Of a DNA stretch of 64,000 nt, positions 1 through 9,481 are shown piece by piece. How positions within the stretch are numbered: the stretch's first letter is position 1; every line of letters begins with the position of its first letter. The notes under the pieces were generated by a model. It was not told the origin of the DNA and made no database searches. It saw nothing but the letters and a program-made list of their open reading frames with translations. The position numbers were made by a program, and so were the translations under genes. The DNA comes from Limnomonas spitsbergensis (lineage: Eukaryota; Chlorophyta; Chlorophyceae; Chlamydomonadales), in NCBI GenBank assembly GCA_037349105.1, contig JAYJMM010000039.1, positions 5,982,501-6,046,500 of the forward strand, written 5' to 3'.

Positions 1-345
1 GAAACCCTAGGGTCAGGGTTAAATTCTTGAAACCCTAAGGTCAGGGTTAAATCCTTGAAACCCTAGGGTCAGGGTTAAATCCTTGAAACCCTAAGGTCAG
101 GGTTAAATCCTTGAAACCCTAGGGTCATGGTTAAGTCCTTGAAACCCTAGGGTCAGGTTAAATCCTTGAAACCCTAGGGTCAGGGTTAAATCCTTGAAAC
201 CCTAGGGTCAGGGTTAAATCCTTGAAACCCTAGGGTCAGGGCTAAATCCTTGAAACCCTAGGGTCAGGGCTAAATCCTTGAAACCCTAGGGTCATGGTTA
301 AATCATTGAAACCCTAGGGTCAGGGTTAAATCCTTGAACCATAGG
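1..345. repeat. 28-bp minisatellite upstream of gene A exon
   Basis: About 12 tandem copies of a 28-bp unit built around GAAACCCTAGGGTCAGGGTT, with single-base variants. It contains the plant-type telomere word CCCTA but is not a telomere array. It ends shortly before a 3' splice site at 480, so it most likely lies in an intron of gene A. Confidence 0.9.
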
Positions 346-480
346 GTCAGGGTTTAAATATTTGATACCTTAGAAACCCTGAAACAAACCCTGTTGCAGT
401 ACCCGTGCGTCCAATCCGTTGCAGGTTTAAAATGCTTGAACCCCCTGATACCCCTAATCCTGAAACAATCCCTGGCGCAG

Positions 481-2236
481 GTCTCGTGCGAAAAATCCAT
501 CAGCCTGCTGCGGACGCGCCTTCGGCTCAGGTTCAACAGCCACCGTCTGCCCCCCTTCGTGTTCCTCAACATGCACCGTCTTGCCGACCAGGCCGACCCG
601 GCATCAGAGGGCCTCAAGGACTGCGTGCTGCACGAGCGCGCAAAGTGTGAGGCCGAGTGTCCTGTGAGATTCAAGGGCCGGGTTTCCTCAGACAGCCTGG
701 ATTCTCGAGCCGAGACCGAAACAGACGCGGCGGCGCTAAAAGACGGGCTGACGTCCCTGTCCCACGCCAAGCTCCTGCGCGGCCTTGTCCAGCGGAAAGC
801 GGGCGAGCTGCGGGATCCCGACGTGCTCTCCGAGTGCTTGACGCTGTCTAGCTTATACTCTGATTTAGTTCACCCGAGTCACCTCGGGGAGCTGCTGCTG
901 GCGGACGTGCTAGTGAACTACCTGGCTGCTTCCGAGGCGCATTGGCTCTCGCACCCGAGACCGGTGCGGTCAGGCGGCCTGGCCACCGACACATACTTGG
1001 ATGCCCAAGGCCATGAGACACATAAGAGCGTTACCATGGTGCCGATCATGAGATGCTTTGGCACGACGGGTCGTCCCGCCGCCGTCGAGGCGCCAGGGAT
1101 GCCGCCGTCGCCGGAGGAGATGCGGGTGGTCCAGTCTGAGGGCTGGGCGCTGGTGGAGTGGGAGAACGGGAAGCACAGGCCAGGGTGGGTGGCAAAGCTG
1201 CCGGGCTCGACGTTGCGGCTCGCGGTGGACATGGACTTTGGGGCGGCGCTGGTGGTGGGGCACGGGATGGCCATTCTGGTGGAGCTCACGTTCCTGCGGT
1301 CCTACAAGCACATGGGTCAGGCGAACGTGACGTGCGTGTCGGGTTGCTCGTGCAAGGGCTTTGTCTATGACGGCGACGGCCGGGAGAACCACTACTCCTC
1401 GCCGTACTCCGTTGACTTCAGGGTTCGGGTCTTGACCGGACCCGAGGGAGCTGTGAGCAAGAGATGCGTTGTCCAGGTGAGCTGCAAGGGTCAGAAAGAA
1501 AGAAAGAAAGAAAGTACGCCGCGCAGGTGCGTGAGGGTGAAGAAAACAGTGCGGCATGGGCTTGGGCCGGGTCGGCAGAGGTCAGTTTGATCTTGGGAGG
1601 TCTCGTTACGGTTGCAAACGAATGTTTTTACGGTGTCGGATTCGATACCATAGTGCTTGTTTCTGGTTCTTTAGTCAGGCCTTTGTAGGCAGAGGGTATG
1701 CAGAGTCTAGTCAGGCCAAAAGACCAAGCCCCCAAACACCGTTGGGGTGTCTATACAAAATAAACGGGTAACTGTTTTACAGCCTGGTAACAGGTTGTCT
1801 AAGGTCACACCCGTGTCTCTAGTGGCTGCCATGGCAGCACAGTCCGGCTGAACCTGTGCCGTATCGTTGCACTTTGGTAGTACAATCCGGCTTAACCGGC
1901 TATTGCGCCGTATCATGCCGTATCGTGCTACCATGGTGGCTGCATGTGCAGGTGTTAGTGATGAAGGCGACAAGCTCTGGGGAGCACAAGGTCAAGGTGA
2001 TGCAAATTGCAATCAAGAGCTGGGTGGACGTCTCAAAACTCCGGACCGAGGCGGGAGGGATGACCTTGTTTGGAAAACCCAGCCTCACGCTCGCCAGCGT
2101 GTTGGTCGCTGAAAATGTACTATTCCTATCGTTGCTTCCAGCGCTGCTAGGATTCATCGCGGTGCTCGCTTTCAAGCCAGTAGCTGCTACAGCGGTTGAC
2201 ATACCTGCCTACGCTATGGGTGCCATCGCCATATGA
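481..2236 (+). CDS. SGNH/GDSL-like esterase-family protein, 3' part (gene A)
   Basis: Two exons are visible: 481-1476 and 1952-2236 (stop TGA), phase 0 at the junction. The first starts after a CAG acceptor at 480, so the 5' exons, including the GDS nucleophile block, lie left of the window or are lost. The protein aligns along its whole length with the convergent gene B: shared FLNMHRLAD / LLNMHQLAD, a DLVHPSHLGELLLAD stretch giving the SGNH block-V Asp..His pair, CVSGC, and a last exon starting VLV and carrying SGEHKVKV. The C-terminus differs: gene A adds about 45 residues with a hydrophobic segment (VLFLSLLPALLGFIAVLAF) absent from B, a probable membrane anchor. An esterase or acyl-hydrolase role is inferred from the SGNH blocks; the substrate is unknown. 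A decayed copy of its acceptor and exon start (GTTGCAG then TACCCGTGCG) sits 78 bp upstream at 382-417. Confidence 0.72.
1835..1893 (+). repeat. Dispersed repeat R2, copy in gene A intron
   Basis: Contains GCTGAACCTGTGCCGTATCG followed by GTACAATCCGGCTTAACC. The same sequence recurs at 10461-10565 and, inverted, at 25855-25925, each time in an intron. Function unknown. Confidence 0.6.
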
Positions 2237-2380
2237 AGTTAAGGGGGACGGGATATATGACAAGGGGAGCGGGGTATGATATTATATATGATATGTGACA
2301 AGGGGGGAGATGTGGGATAATGCCCCTCCCCAAAGTGCGTGGGTTGAAAAGTAAAGCTTTGGTTGTGCAGAAATTTTTGG

Positions 2381-2408
<28 letters not shown>
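2381..2408. repeat. (TA)n microsatellite
   Basis: Fourteen uninterrupted TA dinucleotides just downstream of gene A. Confidence 0.95.
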
Positions 2409-2411
<3 letters not shown>

Positions 2412-3035
2412 GTTGTGAAAGGTAATACAGCGTCCACCGCCAACCTGTCGATGTGCACAATGTTTGGGCAGTGGACACAAGATGGCAGGACAATGCCAAC
2501 AGCCCCAAAAACTGATGTGGACAGAGTTTTGGCGGTGGTCAGCAAAGTTACGGTGTCGCAGTTTCTCCGCATCCCTGCAAACATAGTCTTTAACCTGTCC
2601 TATTTAGGTCTGTGCCTTTTTAGCACGTTACGACTTACGGTACCGTAATGAGGTTACGTTAAACTGACAATGAAACGCATCTTTGAATTTTGAACCACAG
2701 GTTGCTGGCAAACTTAGTAGAACCTCAATACCCCCGAGGGGGCAGTTGTCAAGCCCTGTCTTGTCAGATCCGGCTTGGCATCAACTTGGCATTTCATAAG
2801 GAAGTCTGACTTCCTACGAGGAGTCTGTGGTACATTGTGCCAAAATCCGGACAGAAAAGTGCACTACCGGTATTGCACAGTGATCTATTTTGTGATGCCC
2901 AAAATTGTCAGTGCTCAGCCAAGGCAAGCAGAAAAACATAATCCACAGTTTACTCCCAGCTCAGTTTACTGGCAGCATGTACTTTGCTTCTACAACGCAG
3001 CGGTCGCACCAGCAGCACAGCAAGACAGCCCACTC

Positions 3036-3369
3036 ATGGCGGCAGCCATGGCGGCCGACATGCAGCTCGCTGTCAGGCAGGGCACCGACGGGCGCAATTG
3101 GTACAGTGATTTGCTGGGTGCCTTGCTGGAGCTGGAGCTGAGATCAGCCGATCCCAAACTGCGTCAAACAGCAACTACAGCCGCTGCCTGTCAGAGAGGT
3201 GCTGGCGCTAGTTGATGCAGCATACGAGCGGGCGCAACTGGATGCAGCTGGCAGAGGGGACCCCAGAGATCCTGCCACTGAACACAGGTCTGCGGCTGCC
3301 TACCGCACCTGGTTTCAGTCTACAGGCGCTCGTGCTGGCGCAGGCCAGGGGCCGCACCAGCCGAAATGA
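3036..3369 (+). pseudogene. Decayed coding-like fragment, unrecognised
   Basis: GC-rich island in AT-richer surroundings. From ATG 3036 it reads MAAAMAADMQLAVRQG and continues to about 3170. A one-base frame change then opens a second frame (LPVREVLALVDAAYERAQLD ... WFQSTGARAG) that stops at 3367-3369. The two halves look like one alanine-rich, helix-prone protein broken by a frameshift; a piece of a mobile-element protein is possible. No domain recognised. Confidence 0.3.
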
Positions 3370-3801
3370 GTGTGCTTGCTAAAACACGCACGAACTTAAG
3401 GCTGCGGCTCGGCGCCCTCAGCACCGCTGACACTAGAGGACGGCGCAGTGGTCAGCAGCGTGACAAACGGTGATGCCTGTGATGTTGGGCTAGGGGAGAC
3501 GGCGACCATGTGGAGGATGCGCTGCCTGCTGGTTTTCCATGCCCCAGCGTGCAGGGTCAACTTAAAGAGCGGGATGGGCAGATCCTCCGAACGGTGCTAG
3601 AGACTGTTTAGAGTTGTACCGGGGCAGGCTTCGGTAGGATGCCCTGACCTTTGTGGACGATGTGGTAAATGTCTTTGAAGCGATGACTTTTTCAGAGGTT
3701 GAAACTTCCCTTGTATTTTGTTCAGCCTTTTGTTTTGTCCCTTCACTGTATTTCCGCCCCCCCCCCTTTCTTTTGTCCTGCCCCCTTCTGTGTTTCTTTC
3801 C

Positions 3802-3893
3802 GCCTTTCCTCCCAACTCTTTAGTTTGGCGCCCACGCGGTCGAGCCTTATTTAGTTATTTGAGCAGGGCCCAGAAGTGTAACGTCATTGACAG
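3802..3893 (+). repeat. Dispersed repeat R1, degenerate copy
   Basis: Shares GCCTTTCCTCCCAAC at its start and GCAGGGCCCAGA..GTCATTGACAG at its end with better copies at 20831-20940 and 27652-27810. A further weak copy lies at 35250-35290, duplicated at 41650-41690. Confidence 0.5.
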
Positions 3894-5606
3894 TTTACTC
3901 CCGGTACTTATAATGATGTGCATGCAAGTTACTGCCATTACACGCCTCCATCTCCACTAACACAGTAACCTAACGGATTCATTATGTTTGTGTCACTGCG
4001 AGCAAGACTCCCTTTCCGTTAAAATAAAACAACGGTCGAGAGGCATTTTAAATGCGTCTGGATGATGAGGTTGTGCAAGCCACAGAGACAGACATTAACT
4101 TAAGCCTTAAGACATTGGGCACCATTCAAACCTGGCCATTCAACCTCTGCATAAGTGTTTAATATAAGGCAAACTCTCAAGACTGCCCTGAATCACTCAA
4201 TGTCAGTACGGTTGTCACTCTACCTTCCAAGGTCTGTCTGTATACCCCACCCATGCTTTTGTCCCGATGTCACTCCTATCATTTCACAGAAGCAAGGATC
4301 GTCGTGACCCGGCATAGCACATCCCGGTGTACAATACATACCAGTACACAATAACACAATACATGCATCCCATGCCCTTGCTGTTGTACACTTGTATCAG
4401 GGTCGGGATGCCCTGTCGGCATGCTTGTTGTTGATAATAATGATGGCCCGTCTGAAAAAGGCTTGGCTGCGTGGGCGCTCCACTGTTTGTTTAAGGGAAA
4501 TGGACATGGTGCAGTCTACGGATTTAGGTTGGTGTTTGATGTCCCAAATTTTTTGACATCAATGTTGTGCAATTACGCAACAATTCGGAAATCTTGTAAG
4601 CATTAAGGGTCCCCTGCTGGTAAAAGAACCTGAATTTAGCAAGGAACAAGAAATTACGGTGGCTGAACTTCAGCTATGTCACTGAGCCGAGACCGAAGCA
4701 TCATGCCACGCATACTACTTGTTTAGATGTCACTGCAGTTGCAATCCTAAAAGGTGCTATCCTCCTGGCGACAATCCTCAGAGCAAAAATAACAACATGC
4801 GCGCATGCATGCATGCTTGCTTGCTTGCGTCCCTCTCGCATGGGCACTCGGCCACCGACTATGCGTTACCCAGCTGCCCCTACAGGCTGTCACAACAGTG
4901 TCACATGCATGGGCACATCCGCATGTGGCCATTGGCCAGCCACCCTCTTGCATGGCCCACCACATGGCGTTGCATCATCTTAGCAAATTTCAGGTATCGA
5001 GCTACAAAATTTAGCATATCAGTTTCCTAATTTCCTGAAGAGCGTATTTACTGGTCAGCGTGGTTCAGCGGCCACTCGGCTGTCGTTGCGAGAGCAGTCA
5101 CGGCAGCAGCAGCAGCCGAAAAATCTCCACCGGCACTCGAAGACACGGCAGCAGCAGCCATCCTCTTCTTCTTCTGTTGGACCGTTGTTCGGCGTCGTCG
5201 CAGGTGTTGCGGGGGAGTCGCCAGCATGGGTCACGTGTTGAACATGGGGAGGTTGATCCGCAGCGGAGACGGCCTCGGGGGCAGACGGCATTGCCGAGGT
5301 CGAACATAGGTCGAACTCTGTTGCTACGAGAATCCCGAAGCGATAGTAGCGAACATACCGACAGGAACGAATGTGCCTTAGAGGCTTAGATTGATACGCT
5401 CTGTACCGTACATGCCTCCCACACCATCACCATCATGGCCATGCAAAGCCATGGCTATTTCCTCTTCCCGCCCCCCCCGTAGATTTGACCAGGATCTGAT
5501 CGAGAGGCCCCCCTTGGAATACAAACACAAAAATGGCTAAATTACAGTACTGTTTACTTTGTCAGCGCCAGTTTCATTCGGGAATGCTGAGTTGTGTCCA
5601 TGTTGG

Positions 5607-5673
5607 CCTGAGGGCGGCATGGAGTCAACTTTTATAATTCACATCTGAGGGAAGGCCATCCAAATCTACAGTA
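5607..5673 (-). mobile_element. MITE-like element, one half
   Basis: Contains CCTGAGGGCGGCATG and ends CTGAGGGAAGG..AAATCTACAGTA, the same subterminal and terminal sequence as the complete element at 34950-35155. The other terminus is missing. Confidence 0.5.
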
Positions 5674-6840
5674 TAAGCAGTGATTTCCTATGCACCCATG
5701 CCAACTTCTTTGGCTGTGATCACCTTGTAATGACGAGGACCTTCCCTATGCCACTGCATGTTCGTTTGTTAGAAGAGAGTGTAGGGTGCGGAGGTAAATG
5801 GGGCACCAACCGCTTATGTATTCCACAACCGAGGGGGGGGGGGCAAGAAAGACCTGGAAACACCCTCATCATCTTAAATTGTAGAGCTTGACGAAAGCTT
5901 TCCATATCTGGTCTTAAAATACTTTTTGGCCCAACGGTGACTGAGGAACAGTGACCCAAACAATGAGCATTTCGTAGATCGGGCCAGGGCTTTCCAACGA
6001 CCCCCTACGCGTGGTCAACGGTCAACGTTGAGTACCCGGTCAACGCATGTCAAACTAGGAGAGGGGGGGCCAAGCCCCTACAAAAAACGTTTTCCCCCTT
6101 CATGAAGCCGAGATACCCATGCAAAAAGTCCTTAGGTGCAACTCCCATGTCAAACGGATGAATTTTGGAGAAGTAGGGGTGATGGGGTCACTGGTTTTTT
6201 TTCTGCCCCCCCCTCGTCCACAACTTGATTTTTTGCCGTCCAAGGTATCTAGAGCTCAATTCATTTTGCATAAGCTGTACTCATGCACCTAACGTGACGC
6301 TTTGCTCGACAGTAATTTGACATTCCAGGAACAAAAACAAACCGGAATCTGCTGAGTGCCATCCCCTGGTGCCACCCACCATGTCATATCATAACAAAGC
6401 ATCGCACTAAAAGTATTTTTTTTGTAATGTGCAATTGTGTACCACACTTTCTATATTTAATTGTTAGCCAAAAAGAAGAAGTATAACACGTAAAGAATGT
6501 AACAAAAGACTTGCGAAGAAGAGTCACGGACATGGCTGGGAATAAAAAATAAGGAGATACCAGAGGGAAACATACTTCTTTTACACCCACGCCATGTTCT
6601 ATGGCTGGGGCTAATCTTCTGAACTATGGGGTGCATTCCCACGCTACTGCTCGGTGGTTGTGTGTTGGTTGCTTGCCCAGGGAAGTCACTGGTTTTGCTC
6701 GCTGTCCTAGCGTATTAAGTGCCTGTACCGGTTTACGGGCACAAGTCCCATGCATCAAATGTGATGCCCCGCTGGGCTGTAAAAAAAAGCAGGTTAAAAA
6801 CTTCACAATACTTCATTTCGGCTAAATTCCATAGCCGCGC

Positions 6841-9230
6841 TCATCTCGTGGCATTCTGAGAGCCAGAGTGTCGGAACCGTCCGAACTTGGACAAGTCCAT
6901 CCACATCTTGACAGCCACCTGCAGAACCTTGACCTTGTGTTCACCCGAGTCTGTCTCCGGAAGCACAAGCACCTGAGCGTGCCAGCAATTGCGCAAGATA
7001 ATGAGAAGCCTGCTTGATAAGCGGTAGAAATGCAGGCAGGGAGGAAGAGGGAGAGCAAAGGAGAGGGAGAGAGGGAGAGACAGGGGGAGGGACAGGGAGA
7101 GGGACAGGGAGAGAGACAGGGGGAGGGAAAGGAGAGGGAGAAGGAGAGGGAGGGGTAGAGAGGGAGGGATAGAGAAAGATAGAGAGGGAGGGAGGGAGAC
7201 ACAAGGAGGGAGAGGGAGGGAGAGGGAGAGGGAGGGAGACAGGGAGAGGGAAAGGAGATAGAGAGAGGGAGAAAGTGGGGCAGAGATGGAGAGGAAGAAG
7301 AAGACAAAGGGAGGGATCTAGAGGGAGAGGGAAAAACAGAGGGCCCCCCACCTGAACCACGCAAGCTTTGTGCGCCACAAGCTCCGTGACCGAGAACTCC
7401 AAGGGCACCGGTTCAGAGAAGTGGTGGTTGGCGTTGTGGCCATCGAACAACGTCGTCTCGCAGTGGCAGCCAGACACGCAAGACACCGCGGCCTTGCCCA
7501 TGCGCTCGTACGATTTCAGGAACAGCAGCTGGATTGTGGAGAAGCCGTGAGCGAGCTTCGCGCCCCCGGCAAGACCCACGTCGAGGGCGATCCACAGCGC
7601 CGATCCCGGCTGCGTCGCCACCCAGCCTGGCTTGTACTTGCTGTGCTCCACTTGCACATGCGACCAGCCGTCCGACTTGACCACGTCCATCTCCTCAGGG
7701 GGGCGGACGTCGCCGGGCGCCGCGGTGCGGTGCTGCCCCCGTGCGCCATAGCATCGCATGATCGGGATCCTGCGCCGGTCCAAGTGCAGGTGGGGCCTAT
7801 CTACGGGGTGGAGGCTCCCCCGGGGGTCGTTAGACGAGAGCAGGTGCGCCTCGGCCGCCGCCAAGTATTCCACCAGAAGGTCCGCTAGAAGCAGCTGCCC
7901 CAGAGCGCTAGGGTGCATCGTGTCAATAAAGAGGGATCTCAACACCGTGCAGCCCGACTGGGCGCCGCCGCCGCCGCCGTCCCCTGCCCCCGCTTGCAGC
8001 GTGTCATCCTGCCGCTTGCCAACGATGCGGCGCAGCAGCCGGGTGTAGGAAAAGGACGCCATGCCATAGTGCGCGGCCACGGCATCCGTGTCCGTCTCCG
8101 CCGCCGAGTCCTCGCTGCTGGCGGCTGGCAGGCCGGAGAAGGCGTCCGGGCAGTCGGCCGCGCAGGAAGCTTTGGGGTGCAATATGCAGTGGTTGATGCG
8201 GTCGAAGGCGGGCTGCCCAAAATCCGCGAGCTGGTGCATGTTGAGGAGCAGCACCGGCGGCAGCGTGTGCGTGCAGTTCAGCTTGAGCTGCAGCCGCTGC
8301 ATGAGCACCTCGATCGAATGTGCAGTGAGGTCGAGTGTGTCGGAGGGCTCCAAGAATGGCAGGTGCTCAAGGACCAGCAGGTCGGCGCTGCCCGGCGACA
8401 GAGACTCGATGCACACGTCGTGCGCAAAGCTGTGGAATGAGCTTCCAGGGACGCCGAGGTTGACGAGGATGTGGTCAGGGTGCGGCCACGTCGAGTTGAG
8501 TGTGTGCATGAAGGTGCTCAGCCAGCCTGGGGGCAAGCCATACCCTTCGCAGACCTCAAACGCGACGCCCAGCGTGTGTACGGTGTGCTGCATGTGCTCT
8601 GCGTCGCGGTGGAAGCAGCCACCTGCAGTGACGGTAAAAGACAGGCAGGGAGAGGTTAGAGACCGCATGCATGCTGGCACTTGTTTTTCTGCCATGGCTT
8701 TGCCATTTCTGCGCATGGCTGCGCTGTTTGCTGCGCATGTCGCTCCACTCTGCATGCAAGCTGGCACATGCCTTGCATGGCAGTTTGCACTGGTCACAAT
8801 GATCCTGAAGATACAGGATGGTGACAAGGGAATACAAGGAAGAAACCCAGGCAAGGTTCTACTCCTTGCCACCATGAGGCTTGGCCAATTTCGGTGGCTA
8901 AGACCCTGGACCGTTTCCTGACTCACCACCATGCTGCGTGATAGAATCCCCTAAAGCCAGAACTGTGACGGCCTGTCCACTGTGCAGCTTGTCGAGCAGC
9001 GGTCGCATTTGGTCATAATTCAAGATCTTCGAAGCCTGTCGGAGGTCATCTCGATCCCAGAGCCGCGAGACCCCCTCTTGTTTCAGCCCATCTGATTCTC
9101 TGATGTTCCACTCGTCGATTCCAGACGGCAGCACGGCAGTCCCTCTGATGCATAATGGATCAAAGCATATCGCCAGTGAGGTGATAAGCAGGATAGGAAA
9201 TAGTCCTCCTCCCAGTCTGGACTTGGGCAT
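6841..9230 (-). CDS. SGNH/GDSL-like esterase-family protein (gene B)
   Basis: Complete three-exon gene on the minus strand: 9230-8927, 8622-7352 and 6972-6841 (stop TGA); phases 1 and 0; 568 residues. ATG 9230 opens a hydrophobic signal-peptide-like N-terminus (LFPILLITSLAICF). SGNH blocks: I, GDSITQHGG (Ser96), spanning the first junction; II, NLGVPGS (about 156-162); V, DTMHPSALGQ (Asp335, His338). The block-III position reads VLEHLPF and has no obvious Asn, so the oxyanion hole is atypical. The C-terminal third, shared with gene A, has conserved cysteines (CVVQ, CVSGCHC) and may be a binding domain. Likely a secreted or lumenal esterase/acyl-hydrolase; substrate unknown. It is convergent with its paralogue A and divergent from the glycosyltransferase gene C (start codons 251 bp apart). 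Its introns lack the boundary-derived arrays of C and D; the second is GA/CT-rich. Confidence 0.8.
7028..7345. repeat. Purine-rich GGGAGA tract in gene B intron 2
   Basis: About 300 bp of near-pure purine on the + strand (GAGAGGGAGGGAGA-like units), read as a CT-rich tract in the transcript just downstream of the gene B exon-2 donor. Confidence 0.9.
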
Positions 9231-9481
9231 CGACGGCGCGCAGGGCCATCAAATCCGTCTGCATGGAGGAAGTCATGGTACACTGCCTTGCTGACTGTGC
9301 AGTCCCACACTCTTCCCACTCATGGGCCACCGGGTTGCGGGCTACGGGCTAACACGACAGCTGACACCAGAAAGCCTGAAACTGCTAAAACTTTCCATGG
9401 TATACGTTTTCTTTCTGTCGCGACTGTCATGTTCGCTTCTTGGATACTACGAGCCTGCAAGATGACATAGAGCTGCCTGCA
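9231..9481. promoter_or_regulatory. Divergent promoter region of genes B and C
   Basis: Only 251 bp separate the two start codons, so both promoters and 5' UTRs must lie here unless there are upstream non-coding exons. I see no convincing TATA box or other named motif; the assignment rests on geometry. Confidence 0.5.

Larger units (their letters stand above)
2237..6840. other. Convergent intergenic region between genes A and B
   Basis: Contains no gene I can support. It holds a (TA)14 tract (2381-2408), a decayed coding-like fragment (3036-3369), dispersed repeat R1 (3802-3893), half of a MITE-like element (5607-5673) and an R1 tail segment (about 6722-6780). The remaining stretches (2409-3030, 3900-5600, 5680-6720) are mixed-composition sequence with short homopolymers and no open frame resembling the neighbouring exons. 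Confidence 0.6.

Noticed and set aside
1..345. Chromosome end (telomere)
   Set aside because: The unit is 28 bp with only one CCCTA word each, and gene A coding sequence seems to continue to the left.
970..1557. Minus-strand open frame opposite gene A
   Set aside because: Shadow of the GC-rich exon; the + strand is homologous to gene B.
7028..7345. Leu/Ser/Pro-rich extension of gene B protein
   Set aside because: It is the CT-rich intron read through; gene A homology resumes only after the acceptor at 6973.
8088..8921. Plus-strand open frame opposite gene B
   Set aside because: Crosses the gene B exon-intron border and has no sensible protein features; shadow of the minus-strand exon.
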